Of a stretch of 64,000 bases of DNA, positions 18,497 to 27,170 are shown piece by piece. The stretch lies in assembly GCF_019042245.1 (NCBI RefSeq), contig NZ_JAHQCX010000010.1, forward strand, positions 62,001-126,000. Direction: 5' to 3'. The position numbers were made by a program, and so were the translations under genes. The notes below the pieces were generated by a model. The model saw only the letters and a list, made by a program, of their open reading frames with translations, was not told where the DNA came from and did not search any database. Source of the DNA: Diplocloster modestus. Its GTDB lineage: Bacteria; Bacillota; Clostridia; Lachnospirales; Lachnospiraceae. The stretch's first letter is position 1. Every line of letters begins with the position of its first letter.

Positions 18497-19858
18497 TTAC
18501 TTGGTTCCAAAATCTTCGTCAATGATGGACTGGAATGTGGCATTTGCCTTATCCGCGGCTGCCTGTACATCTCCACCATTGATGGCCGTTACGATCACTT
18601 CCCCGATGGCGTCCCTTGCGCGTCCTACAGAGATCACCTGCGGCCTGTCAGTCTCCACACCGATATCACCGGACGCCAGGATCACTTTAACCAGTTCCGG
18701 CGGGAAGTTCTTATTGGCCTCCGGATCATCCCACACGGATGTACGGGCTCCGGAATTACCGGCACTCTGAGTCAGGGTAGATACTTCTTTGCTGGTAGCC
18801 CACTTCACGAATTCCATGGATGCCTCCGGATTCTTCGTGTTTGCCGCAATCGACATTCCCCAGGAACAGATATTGTAGACAGCGCCCGTAGGCATCACCG
18901 CGTATCCAGTCACATCCGATACCGTGCTGTCCGGACCGCATGCGGAATTATACAGGGAATCTGCATCCGTGTACATCGCCGCGTTGCCCTGGGAATACAG
19001 GGCTGCTGCCTGCTGCCAGTGCATGTTCAGGACTCCGGGAGGGCCGTATTTCCTCAGCATATCGCCATAGAATGTAAAGGCCTTCACCGCTTCCGGCGTA
19101 TTTAACGCGGCATTGCCGTCTTTGTCCACCCAGTTGCCGCCGCAGCCGTACAGATAACCGGAAAACTGGGTGACAGCCGCCGCTGTCAGGCCACGGGACA
19201 CGATTCCATAGACTTCGTTGTCGGGATCGTTTAACTTCTCAGCAGCAGCCATCAGCTCATCCATCGTCTTCGGGACCTCAAGTCCTGCTTTTTCGAATAA
19301 ATCTGTCCGGTAGTACAGAATCTGCCGCTCGGTTACCAGCGGTAATCCGTAACAGGCACCGGATGTATCCTCATAGGACGCAAGCGCGGACGGGATGAAA
19401 TCAGCCGCATCTACCTCCGGGTCGTCTTTCAGCGCGCTTAAGTCATAAACCCAGCCATTCTGGATAAACATTTTAATTTCCTGTAAGGGCCTTGTCATCA
19501 TGACATCCAGTCCCGAAGATCCGGAGGTCAATTCGATCGCCAGTTTTTCACTTAACTGATCTTCCGCGTAGTTCTCAGCTTTGACGACAATTCCGGTTTT
19601 CTCGGTAAATTCGTCCAAATGCGCAGTCACTGCATCTGTCCAGTTGTGGTTGGCAAAGATTACTCTGATCTCGGTTCCCTCATAGGGCTTATCCACCGCT
19701 CCTGCGCTGTCATCCGTCCCCTTTTCCTCTGTCTGTGCGGGGGCCTCGGCTTTACCGGTATCGGAAGCCGGCGCGGATTCCTCCGTTTTTTGACCACAGC
19801 CGTACAACGTGGATGCCAAAAGAATCAAACCCAATACCATTGCTACATGCTTTCTCAT
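18497..19858 (-). CDS. Family-1 extracellular solute-binding lipoprotein (sugar importer)
   Basis: Binding protein of the CUT1 importer, 453 residues from the ATG at 19858, which has an AGAGAGGG ribosome binding site and gives a clean lipoprotein signal with the lipobox LYGC at about residues 18-21. The open frame extends 35 codons upstream through the operator sites, and that part is not coding. The SBP_bac_1 features include IRVIFANHNWTDAVTAHLDEFTEKTGI near the start and DLFEKAGLEVPKTMDELMAAAEKL. The ligand is not evident. It is the first gene of the regulon and is preceded by two LacI-type operators. Confidence 0.9.
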   Translation of the reverse strand: MRKHVAMVLGLILLASTLYGCGQKTEESAPASDTGKAEAPAQTEEKGTDDSAGAVDKPYEGTEIRVIFANHNWTDAVTAHLDEFTEKTGIVVKAENYAEDQLSEKLAIELTSGSSGLDVMMTRPLQEIKMFIQNGWVYDLSALKDDPEVDAADFIPSALASYEDTSGACYGLPLVTERQILYYRTDLFEKAGLEVPKTMDELMAAAEKLNDPDNEVYGIVSRGLTAAAVTQFSGYLYGCGGNWVDKDGNAALNTPEAVKAFTFYGDMLRKYGPPGVLNMHWQQAAALYSQGNAAMYTDADSLYNSACGPDSTVSDVTGYAVMPTGAVYNICSWGMSIAANTKNPEASMEFVKWATSKEVSTLTQSAGNSGARTSVWDDPEANKNFPPELVKVILASGDIGVETDRPQVISVGRARDAIGEVIVTAINGGDVQAAADKANATFQSIIDEDFGTK

Positions 19859-19889
19859 AACATACCCTCTCTTTTTTTTATTTATCTTA

Positions 19890-19909
19890 TACGAGTCACG
19901 TGCCTCGTA
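19890..19909. promoter_or_regulatory. LacI-type operator 1 at the sugar importer promoter
   Basis: Perfect 6-bp inverted half-sites TACGAG and CTCGTA separated by 8 bases (TCACGTGC). The site overlaps a likely -10 region (TATAAG on the minus strand), so a bound repressor would block transcription of the binding-protein gene. The same half-sites and spacing occur at 19927-19946 and 21067-21086. Confidence 0.85.
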
Positions 19910-19926
19910 AATGATATCGAAAATAT

Positions 19927-19946
19927 TACGAGGTACGTGCCTCGTA
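19927..19946. promoter_or_regulatory. LacI-type operator 2 at the sugar importer promoter
   Basis: TACGAG and CTCGTA around 8 bases (GTACGTGC). Its centre is 37 bp from the centre of operator 1, about 3.5 helical turns, so two repressor dimers could bind near each other on the same promoter. It lies in the gap between the lacI-family gene's 3' end and the binding-protein gene. Confidence 0.85.
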
Positions 19947-19952
19947 AGTCCC

Positions 19953-19976
19953 AAAAAAAACACCCCTGAAGTGTCA
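19953..19976 (-). terminator. Rho-independent terminator of the LacI-family regulator gene
   Basis: On the minus strand, ACACT and GGTGT form a short hairpin followed by eight T. It lies just after the regulator stop and ahead of operator 2, separating the regulator transcript from the importer operon. Confidence 0.6.
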
Positions 19977-19986
19977 CCAATCCCTG

Positions 19987-21051
19987 TTACAAAGGCGTGA
20001 CCGTCTCTTTTAATTTTATTTGTAAAGCCACGTATAATGTATCGTCCGTTATCTCATTCTGGAAAACATAATCGTAAATCGCGTAAATAGTCGTGTAACC
20101 CAGCCGTTCCAAATTCACGCCGATCAGCGCATCAAAATAACCCAGCCGCAGATCCTTTTCCATCTGTCTGGTAAAATCAAATGCAATAATAGAAAGCTGA
20201 TCTTTCTTCTGCAGCTTCTGTACCATCTCCACGATATACCCAGCGGAACCACAGCTCACGATAATACCGTCCAGATCCGGATACTCCTCCAGCAGCCGCT
20301 CCACTTTGGCCATCGCGATGTCTTCCGGATAAGTATTACGTCCCACTTCCACCACCTGAATACCGGGATATGCTTTTTCCAGATGCTCTTTCGCCGAGTC
20401 GATTCTGATCTGGTGGACCATATTCTTCTCCAGGCCGCTGAGCAATGCTACCTTTCCTTTTCCTCTTAAGAATTTTCCCATCAGACCGGCAGCCACGTTA
20501 CCTTCTCTTTTCTGATTAATACCGATTTCGTATGGGAATTGAAACTCTGTATTCTGAGCACCGTTTATATTAAAATAAGAAATGAATTTTATTCCATTAT
20601 TCATATGAACGCGGATCGTCTCAAACAGATCCTCTGATTTTTCTTCCAGGGAGATGGCGATGCCGGACACCCGGTGTTCCTCAACCAGCTCGTTGATCAC
20701 CGCGATCTGCTCAGATGCCTTCCCACTCTTAATATGTCGGAACATAAAGGAAACGCCTGTTTTCTCCAATATCCCAACGGCCCTCAGCATTCCCGCGTAG
20801 ATCTCATGAAATAAAGGATTCTCAACCGGAGTAATATCTGCACATAAAATAACTCCAATCACAGTCCTGTGCTGAATCGCCAGCATCTTCCCCACTACAT
20901 TCGGTCTGTACCCGCGTTCCTCGATCTGCTTCAGTATCTCTTTTCTTCTCTCCTCGCCTACGCCTTCCCGGTTGTTAATCACTCGGTCCAGTGTAGCCCG
21001 GGAGCACCCGATCTCCAATGCAAGCTCTTTTAACGTCATGGTTAATTCCAC
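19987..21051 (-). CDS. LacI-family transcriptional regulator of the sugar-acid regulon
   Basis: A 354-residue LacI/GalR-type regulator. The N-terminal helix-turn-helix is MTLKELALEIGCSRATLDRVINNREGVGEERRK, followed by the hinge (YRPNVVGKMLA) and a periplasmic-binding-like sensor domain. It sits upstream of and parallel to the importer operon. The operator found before its own gene (21067-21086) and two before the importer share the same half-site, so the sequence supports autoregulation and control of the operon. The inducer is probably the imported sugar acid or a derivative. The start used is the ATG at 21051; an internal ATG at codon 5 is an alternative. Confidence 0.9.
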   Translation of the reverse strand: MELTMTLKELALEIGCSRATLDRVINNREGVGEERRKEILKQIEERGYRPNVVGKMLAIQHRTVIGVILCADITPVENPLFHEIYAGMLRAVGILEKTGVSFMFRHIKSGKASEQIAVINELVEEHRVSGIAISLEEKSEDLFETIRVHMNNGIKFISYFNINGAQNTEFQFPYEIGINQKREGNVAAGLMGKFLRGKGKVALLSGLEKNMVHQIRIDSAKEHLEKAYPGIQVVEVGRNTYPEDIAMAKVERLLEEYPDLDGIIVSCGSAGYIVEMVQKLQKKDQLSIIAFDFTRQMEKDLRLGYFDALIGVNLERLGYTTIYAIYDYVFQNEITDDTLYVALQIKLKETVTPL

Positions 21052-21066
21052 CTTGCATCCATTATT

Positions 21067-21086
21067 TACGAGTCTCGTGTCTCGTA
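21067..21086. promoter_or_regulatory. LacI-type operator 3 upstream of the regulator gene
   Basis: TACGAG and CTCGTA around 8 bases (TCTCGTGT), 16 bp before the regulator start. It has the same half-sites and spacing as the two operators of the importer operon, indicating that the regulator controls its own gene. Confidence 0.82.
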
Positions 21087-21198
21087 ACGATCCGCAAATA
21101 ACTTATATGTACTTTCTAACTAAGAGTATATCCACAATTGTATATTCTGTCAAGTATCGTTTATTTTTTAACACTTTTATGTTCGATTTTCCCTTAGC

Positions 21199-21260
21199 AA
21201 AGCCAGAAACCACTGACCATACAGATCGTGTTTCCTGTAAGTCAGTGAATTTCCGGCTTT
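21199..21260 (-). terminator. Strong hairpin after the papain-like surface protein gene
   Basis: An interrupted ~20-bp stem (AAAGCC, GAAA, CACTGAC with their partners GTCAGTG, TTTC, GGCTTT) lies 15-75 bases past the stop codon. The T-run after it is short, so it may be a weak terminator or an mRNA 3' stabiliser. Confidence 0.5.
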
Positions 21261-21274
21261 CTCTATCATCGTTT

Positions 21275-24200
21275 CTATGAATTTTTCTTTCTGCGGTTTC
21301 TTTTTAGCAGTACGATACTTACTACAATCAGGAGGATAACCAGAACAGCCGCAGGTATTCCAACAAAGACCCAGACCGGAAGCTTCTTATTCATCTCAAC
21401 CGGTTTCACAGTTACTACAGAATCTTTAGATTCTTCCATGCTGCCCTGCTTTCTGCCATCCGTCACATCCGTACCTGCCCCTGCGTCCGCTGCAGCCTGT
21501 ACTACAGACTCATCCGATACCAGAACAGCAAACGGCGAAAGGGAAACCACCTCTGCTGACACCCGTGCGTTTGTTACCACAGTCTCGTACGCTTCCATTT
21601 TTTGATCCGCATAATGAAGAACATAAGCTTTTCGTCCCTCGTATTTCGGATCAACCCGGAAAGTGATCATTAATTTCCCCAGATATTCTTCCGTATCCAG
21701 CATAACCTCCTGGCAGCTTACCAGATCCATACCGTCCTCGGCTCTCTCCTTGAACATCTGGTATTCGTCACTCTCCATTGGTAAATCTGTGCAGAGAAGT
21801 CTCGTATCCTGCACCTTAAAATTTCCGACAATGCAGACCCGGACTTCGCCATCCCCCAGAGGCTTTACCATGTTTCTGGTTATTTTCAGCACACCGGGTT
21901 TTACCGAGACGTTATAATTTTCAGCACTTGCCTCCGCCATAATCGGATAGGTACCTGCCACGGTCTCCTGATCGGCCGCGCACTGATAGGTCACATATAT
22001 ATCAGCTTTGGTATCGTCACCAACCAGTGCATTTTCATAGACATTGAATTCAAACGTTTGATTCTCTTTTCCAAAAGAACGGATCTGATCTGCCACCGTG
22101 ATCTCAATCTGCTTTTTCAGAACTCCGACAGGGGCTGTGGAATATGCTTCCTCATAATTCACCCTGTCTTCCGGAACAAAGACAATCCCGTAACCCTCGT
22201 TGTTTACACTTGGAAGTGTCATGGGATCTTTCCACTGGAAGCTGCCCGGGACATGCTTTCCCTTACATACCGCGGATGCGGTCAGATCCGACTCGCCCAG
22301 CTTCTGGCCGTACACCAGCGTGGAACCGCCCGCACTGGCTATCGTGGGCGCCGCTTTTTGCACCTTCAGAGGTATCTGCATCGTGCAGGCTTCATATCTG
22401 CTTCCGGGAGCGGGCGTAAACTGCGCCGCATAGGAGGATTGGGAAACACTGGGCACTGTATTTTCATTGACCCAGCTCCACGCCCCGCCTTTCACCGCCG
22501 GCAGCGGAATATCCGAAAGCCTCTGCTCCGGATCAAAGACTGTCTTGGGCATCTTCGGAACGGTAGGTATGTTCGTACGGACTGCTACCGCATACAGCCC
22601 GTTTAACATATCCGTCTCTATCGTTAAGTGTCCGTCTTTTACACCTGTCAAATCCACGGCCGCGGATGTACCGTCTGCAGTAGATATGGAATACAGCCGG
22701 ATATTTTTTTCATCTGTCGTATCATAATATGGAAATTCGAGTTTTACCGCAACACCTGGAATATACTTTTCTGCGTTCCGCTGCGCACTGAGCTGATAGA
22801 GAACAAAGGGACCGCCCTGTACCTCGGGCTCCAATGCCTTATAAGCCGCTTCATATATGCTCCCCTCACTAAGTACTGCAGAGGTTAAAACCATATCCTG
22901 CGGAACGGCCCCCAGATCATCGGTCACTTTCACCTGCTCCGGGGTGGTCAGCACGGTATCCGATATGGAAAATTCCAGCTGATACTCCATACTCTTAGAC
23001 CCGTCTGCATAGTCCAGATGAATCAACAGTCCCCGCTCAAATGCTTTCCTGGGAATGTCCTGGCCGGACTGGTACTGTGTCCCGTCCGCTGACAGGATCA
23101 CGATCTTCTTTGGGTTACCCGTACGGCATTCCATCGTAAGCGCGATAGAGGAAGTATAGGAACTAAGTTCCACCTTGTTCGTGTCTGACAGATCCGGGTC
23201 ACTGACTGACTGCCCGGACAGCCGTTTTCCCTCCGCGTCTTTCTCAGTTATGTTAAGCCTTAAGATTCCCAAGTCCGGTACCGTATCACTGTACACCTTG
23301 ATGCAGGCGTTTCCCAGCTGCACCGGAACATCCTCCACCGTCGTCTGCCGTACCGCGTCCTGCCACTTATCATTCTCTGCCGACCAGTAATAGCTCTGCC
23401 CTTCCTGATAATCCAGCCGCACCAGATTCGATCCATCCACAGCAGCTTCCTGAAGATACTGATATTTACCGCCGCTTTCCGCAGACGCGACTACAGTAAA
23501 ACTCTCTCCTGCTTTCACGGTGAATCCGCCGTTCTCCATCGGAATTGTATGGAAACCGGCATAGGGAATCATCATAGACTGATGATATACCTCCTGTCCG
23601 CTTTCCGGTACTCCATCTAACGCCGTCCGATAAACGGAGACATCCACCATCGTATCCGCCTCCAGCGTATATAGACCTACCGCTTTGATCATCTCATTAC
23701 CGCGGGCAGTAAACTGATTGGCGAATTTCAGTTCCGCCGCATCGGTTAACATCAGCTCACCTGTTCCGACACCGTCGTATTGATAAATATTCTGATACAC
23801 TTCTTCTTTGGGGCTGGAAGCATTTTCAGGGACTGCCTCGAACAGCGTATAATCACACAGGCTTCTGTCATAATAAGACAGATAAAAATACCCGTTCTGA
23901 TCCGATTCCTGGCCGCGGCTGTTTTTGACAATCCAGGCTCCAGGCCCTTCCGGAAGACTTTTTCCGGTAAAATTTGTCTGTTTATAGCTGTCATCCCAGC
24001 CGACGATGGTAATCCCCTGATTTGCCTGCTCATCGCCCGGGTAGAAATAGGAACAGGTCTGTAAATTATAATATCCGGAATCCGCCCTCGCCTTTTGATC
24101 CTCATAATAGGAGGCCGCTACGGCACCGTTTTTCATAATACTCTTCTTAATTTCCGCAGCCGCAGCCATATCACAGGAGTAGGACGTTCCGGACCACACT

Positions 24201-24883
24201 GCCGTCTCCGGCAGGTAATAGGCGTTAGCCATATGAATGCGGGAAACCGTGGGGTCTGACACCGCAGCCAGCGGTTCTTCATAGGGAGCGTCTTTCTCCG
24301 CGGCCGCTCCATACCAGCGTGCCAGCGTTACCGCCGCCTGCTGCCTGCTGCCTCCAGCCGTAAAAGCATCTGCGGCATCCGCCGGAATCGTAAAAGTATC
24401 ACCGCCCGCATAGGCGCTCTTATCTTCCGCATCGTTTTCCCCATGATAGGCGGACCATGCCAGATGCCGCTCCGACAGATCCACTTCAGAGGCCGCATCC
24501 GCCTTTTTCATCAGGTTGGATTCCAGGGAGGCGACCGCAGCAAATGTCCAGCCGGTGGAGGCGTCCTTTTGATCCTTTACCGATGTCACGTCACTTTGCC
24601 CCTGATCATCTCTCAAATCAAATACGGCCGGGATCTGCACTGCCTCCTTTGTCTCCTGCAGCTGAGGCATCGGACTTAGGATACTCTCATCTGTCAGCTG
24701 CATACGGATAGAACCGCTCTCCATGGCCGTAAGTCTGCCCTGTATCACCGGTTCACTGCTGATCTTATACTGGACGGACGGCTCCCCCAAAGCCGGCCGC
24801 GCCATTGTTATTGCCAATAAAAACGTCAAACCCAATGTGCCTATTTTTTTATAGTTTTGTCTTATCCCCATGTTCACCTTCAC
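21275..24883 (-). CDS. Surface-anchored papain-like (C1A) pseudopeptidase with MBG-like repeats
   Basis: A 1202-residue exported protein. Residues 1-33 form a signal peptide. Residues ~84-345 have the C1A papain fold as found in bacterial lectin-linked peptidases (VKDQ..., LSERHLAW, TIVGWDDSY, GAWIVKNSRG). However, the residue before the conserved Trp, normally the catalytic Cys of CGSCW, is Gly111, and the His of NHAVTIVGWDD is Gln289. Only the Asn (321) remains. A jelly-roll/lectin-like segment follows (~355-540), then beta-rich repeats, MBG-type domains (~875-1040), and a single C-terminal transmembrane helix with a basic tail (LLKRNRRKKNS). It is probably a binding or scaffolding protein at the cell surface. 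It follows nrdR on the same strand. Confidence 0.8.
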   Translation of the reverse strand: MKVNMGIRQNYKKIGTLGLTFLLAITMARPALGEPSVQYKISSEPVIQGRLTAMESGSIRMQLTDESILSPMPQLQETKEAVQIPAVFDLRDDQGQSDVTSVKDQKDASTGWTFAAVASLESNLMKKADAASEVDLSERHLAWSAYHGENDAEDKSAYAGGDTFTIPADAADAFTAGGSRQQAAVTLARWYGAAAEKDAPYEEPLAAVSDPTVSRIHMANAYYLPETAVWSGTSYSCDMAAAAEIKKSIMKNGAVAASYYEDQKARADSGYYNLQTCSYFYPGDEQANQGITIVGWDDSYKQTNFTGKSLPEGPGAWIVKNSRGQESDQNGYFYLSYYDRSLCDYTLFEAVPENASSPKEEVYQNIYQYDGVGTGELMLTDAAELKFANQFTARGNEMIKAVGLYTLEADTMVDVSVYRTALDGVPESGQEVYHQSMMIPYAGFHTIPMENGGFTVKAGESFTVVASAESGGKYQYLQEAAVDGSNLVRLDYQEGQSYYWSAENDKWQDAVRQTTVEDVPVQLGNACIKVYSDTVPDLGILRLNITEKDAEGKRLSGQSVSDPDLSDTNKVELSSYTSSIALTMECRTGNPKKIVILSADGTQYQSGQDIPRKAFERGLLIHLDYADGSKSMEYQLEFSISDTVLTTPEQVKVTDDLGAVPQDMVLTSAVLSEGSIYEAAYKALEPEVQGGPFVLYQLSAQRNAEKYIPGVAVKLEFPYYDTTDEKNIRLYSISTADGTSAAVDLTGVKDGHLTIETDMLNGLYAVAVRTNIPTVPKMPKTVFDPEQRLSDIPLPAVKGGAWSWVNENTVPSVSQSSYAAQFTPAPGSRYEACTMQIPLKVQKAAPTIASAGGSTLVYGQKLGESDLTASAVCKGKHVPGSFQWKDPMTLPSVNNEGYGIVFVPEDRVNYEEAYSTAPVGVLKKQIEITVADQIRSFGKENQTFEFNVYENALVGDDTKADIYVTYQCAADQETVAGTYPIMAEASAENYNVSVKPGVLKITRNMVKPLGDGEVRVCIVGNFKVQDTRLLCTDLPMESDEYQMFKERAEDGMDLVSCQEVMLDTEEYLGKLMITFRVDPKYEGRKAYVLHYADQKMEAYETVVTNARVSAEVVSLSPFAVLVSDESVVQAAADAGAGTDVTDGRKQGSMEESKDSVVTVKPVEMNKKLPVWVFVGIPAAVLVILLIVVSIVLLKRNRRKKNS

Positions 24884-24897
24884 CTCTTACTGTCCAA

Positions 24898-24945
24898 TTC
24901 TAAATTAAGAACCGCGTTCGCTGCGCTGCCATTCTCAGTTTAGAA
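24898..24945 (-). other. Hairpin overlapping the nrdR stop codon
   Basis: TTCTAAACTGAGAA and TTCTTAATTTAGAA on the minus strand form a mostly complementary stem with a GC-rich 20-base loop. The nrdR stop codon lies within the first arm. It may mark the end of the nrdR transcript, although there is no clear T-run. Confidence 0.4.
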
Positions 24946-25384
24946 TTTTCTTAATCTCGTCCATAAAAGTGTTCACATCTTTGAATTCACGGTAAACGGA
25001 TGCAAATCTGACATAGGCCACGGTATCCAGGTCTTTTAACTTGTCCATCACGATCTCACCAATCAGGCTGCTGTCGATCTCTCTGACTTCCTGGTTGAAG
25101 ATATCGTTTTCCACCTCATCCACCAGATCGCTGATCTGCTTGGCGGATATCGGCCGTTTGTGGCAGGCCCGCAGTACGCCGGCTTCAATCTTTTTCCGGT
25201 CATACTGCTCCCTGTTGTTATCTTTCTTGATTACGATCAGCGGAATCGTCTCCACCTTTTCATAAGTGGTAAATCTCTTCCCGCATTCGTCACACTGCCT
25301 TCTTCTGCGGATTGCACTGTTGTCGTCTGCGGGTCTTGAATCGATCACCCTTGTATTCTCCTGATTACAAAATGGACACTTCAT
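24935..25384 (-). CDS. nrdR: Transcriptional repressor NrdR
   Basis: Nucleotide-sensing repressor of ribonucleotide reductase genes, 149 residues, typical length. The N-terminal zinc ribbon is CPFC ... CDECGKRF, and the C-terminal ATP-cone contains the KKDNNREQYDRKKIEAGVLRAC segment. A GGAGGAGAG ribosome binding site precedes the ATG. No NrdR box was noticed in the window; its targets lie elsewhere. Confidence 0.95.
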   Translation of the reverse strand: MKCPFCNQENTRVIDSRPADDNSAIRRRRQCDECGKRFTTYEKVETIPLIVIKKDNNREQYDRKKIEAGVLRACHKRPISAKQISDLVDEVENDIFNQEVREIDSSLIGEIVMDKLKDLDTVAYVRFASVYREFKDVNTFMDEIKKILN

Positions 25385-25460
25385 TCGCTCTCCTCCTCAA
25401 GTATACTATCACTTAACCGCAGGACTCTCCTGGCCGGAGCTTCCGATCTCCTGCAGGCTT

Positions 25461-27128
25461 TTATACATAAAAACAGCTGCCGCCGACAAATTCTCTTAAG
25501 ATCGAATTCTTCGGTATATGTTCCGTCCCCACTCCGATAAAATAGTCCAGGAACTTAAGCAGGCGTTTTGCTTCCACATATTCTTCGTTTTCCCTGGGTA
25601 TCCCGAACAGGATCGGCTGGGCATATTGTTTTAATACGGCAAGCTCATAGATGAGAGCCGAGTTAAACATGACATCCGCTTCCTCCTGATAAGGAAAAAT
25701 ATTCTCTTCTTCCCCTCTTCGTACTGAGGCCCACATATTGATGGTGGCATCCGCAGAGGTTCCTCTGGTCCTGTAATCTCTGACCAAACGGCGGATCAGA
25801 CGGCCATCCGTGCTGGGTATCCGGTTGTGTTCATCGATGTTTAACTGGGTTAGCGCACTGATATAGATTTTGTATTTGCTGTCTCTTGGAAGTGTAGGCG
25901 ACAGCAAATCATTCAAGCCGTGGATTCCCTCGATGACCAGAACATCCTCTGCGCCAAGCTGCAGCGTCCGGCCGCGGTATTCCCGCTTCCCGGTCTTAAA
26001 ATTAAAAGCCGGAAGCTCTATCTGCCTGCCTTCCAGCAGATCGTTCATGTCCTGGTTAAACTGGCGGACATCCAGCGCTTCCAGGCATTCATAGTTCGGT
26101 TTGCCATCCGAATCCAGTGGTGTCTTATCACGGTTCAGGAAATAGTCGTCGATGGAAATCGGATGCGGAGTCAGGCCCTGGGCAGTCAGCTGTATGGACA
26201 GCCGATGGGCAAAGGTCGTTTTCCCGGAGGAGGACGGACCGGCGATCATCACGAACTTCTTCTCCGGCCGGGCACAGATCTCTTTCCCGATCTCGGACAT
26301 CTTGTGCTCCTGCAGGGCTTCCTGCACGAGAATCAGATCATTGATTTCCCCTTTGGTGATCCGGTCGTTTAAACTTCCTACCGTTCCGATCTTTAACATC
26401 TCTCCCCATTTTTCCGACTCTTTGAGTACATGGAAAAGCTTCCCGTGAGGAGTGGCGGACGGCACCTGCTTCGGCGCATGCCTGGTCGGAAGCTGAAGGA
26501 CGAAGCCCTCATCATACTGATACAGATCGAAATATTTCAGATAGCCGGTATCATTTACCATATATCCGTAATAATAGTCCTCGAATTCATTGATACTATA
26601 GATATTCACCTTGGAAACCATACGGTACCGGAACAGCCGTTCCTTGTCATACATCCCATGCATGCCAAACAGGCGGATCGCGTCATCCGTATTGACCGAG
26701 CGTTTCATGATGGGAATCTTGCGCTCCACCAGTTCTTGCATCCGCGCTTTCACCCGGTCCAGCAATTCCTGTGTCAGCCTGGTATCGGACTCCAGGGTAC
26801 AGTAAAGCCCCGCCCCCAGAGAAAAATTCACCCGGACATTGCGCACCTGATCATGGCCGCAGACATCATACACCGCTTTGATCATCAGCAGCAGTACGCT
26901 TCTCTGGTAAGTCTTCATACCGCTGGAATCCCTGGCCGTAATAAATGACAGTTCACAGGGCTCTTTCAGCTGCTTGTGCAGTTCCCTCAACCGGTTATCC
27001 GCCATAACAAGCAGAATGTCATCCTCGAATTGAGGCTGATATTCCCTGGCAATATCCAGAAATGAAGTTTGCTGGGGATATTCCCTTTCTTCTCCGTTTA
27101 TGGTAATTTTAATCAGTTCCTGTTCCAT
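25461..27128 (-). CDS. Nucleoside kinase with N-terminal TGS domain (uridine kinase-like)
   Basis: A 555-residue protein starting at the ATG 27128 (GGAAGG site 8 bases upstream; a GTG three codons earlier is the alternative). Residues 1-60 are a TGS-like domain (ITINGEEREYPQQTSFLDIAREY). The middle has a ThrRS-like second additional domain, and residues ~280-500 are a P-loop phosphoribulokinase/uridine kinase domain with Walker A GPSSSGKTT and the substrate segment SIDDYFLNRDKTPLDSDG. This architecture is common in Clostridia and annotated as nucleoside kinase; the physiological substrate is uncertain. Confidence 0.85.
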   Translation of the reverse strand: MEQELIKITINGEEREYPQQTSFLDIAREYQPQFEDDILLVMADNRLRELHKQLKEPCELSFITARDSSGMKTYQRSVLLLMIKAVYDVCGHDQVRNVRVNFSLGAGLYCTLESDTRLTQELLDRVKARMQELVERKIPIMKRSVNTDDAIRLFGMHGMYDKERLFRYRMVSKVNIYSINEFEDYYYGYMVNDTGYLKYFDLYQYDEGFVLQLPTRHAPKQVPSATPHGKLFHVLKESEKWGEMLKIGTVGSLNDRITKGEINDLILVQEALQEHKMSEIGKEICARPEKKFVMIAGPSSSGKTTFAHRLSIQLTAQGLTPHPISIDDYFLNRDKTPLDSDGKPNYECLEALDVRQFNQDMNDLLEGRQIELPAFNFKTGKREYRGRTLQLGAEDVLVIEGIHGLNDLLSPTLPRDSKYKIYISALTQLNIDEHNRIPSTDGRLIRRLVRDYRTRGTSADATINMWASVRRGEEENIFPYQEEADVMFNSALIYELAVLKQYAQPILFGIPRENEEYVEAKRLLKFLDYFIGVGTEHIPKNSILREFVGGSCFYV

Positions 27129-27170
27129 AAGTCTCACCTTCCAGATCCTTTCCTATATTCAGCACTAAGC

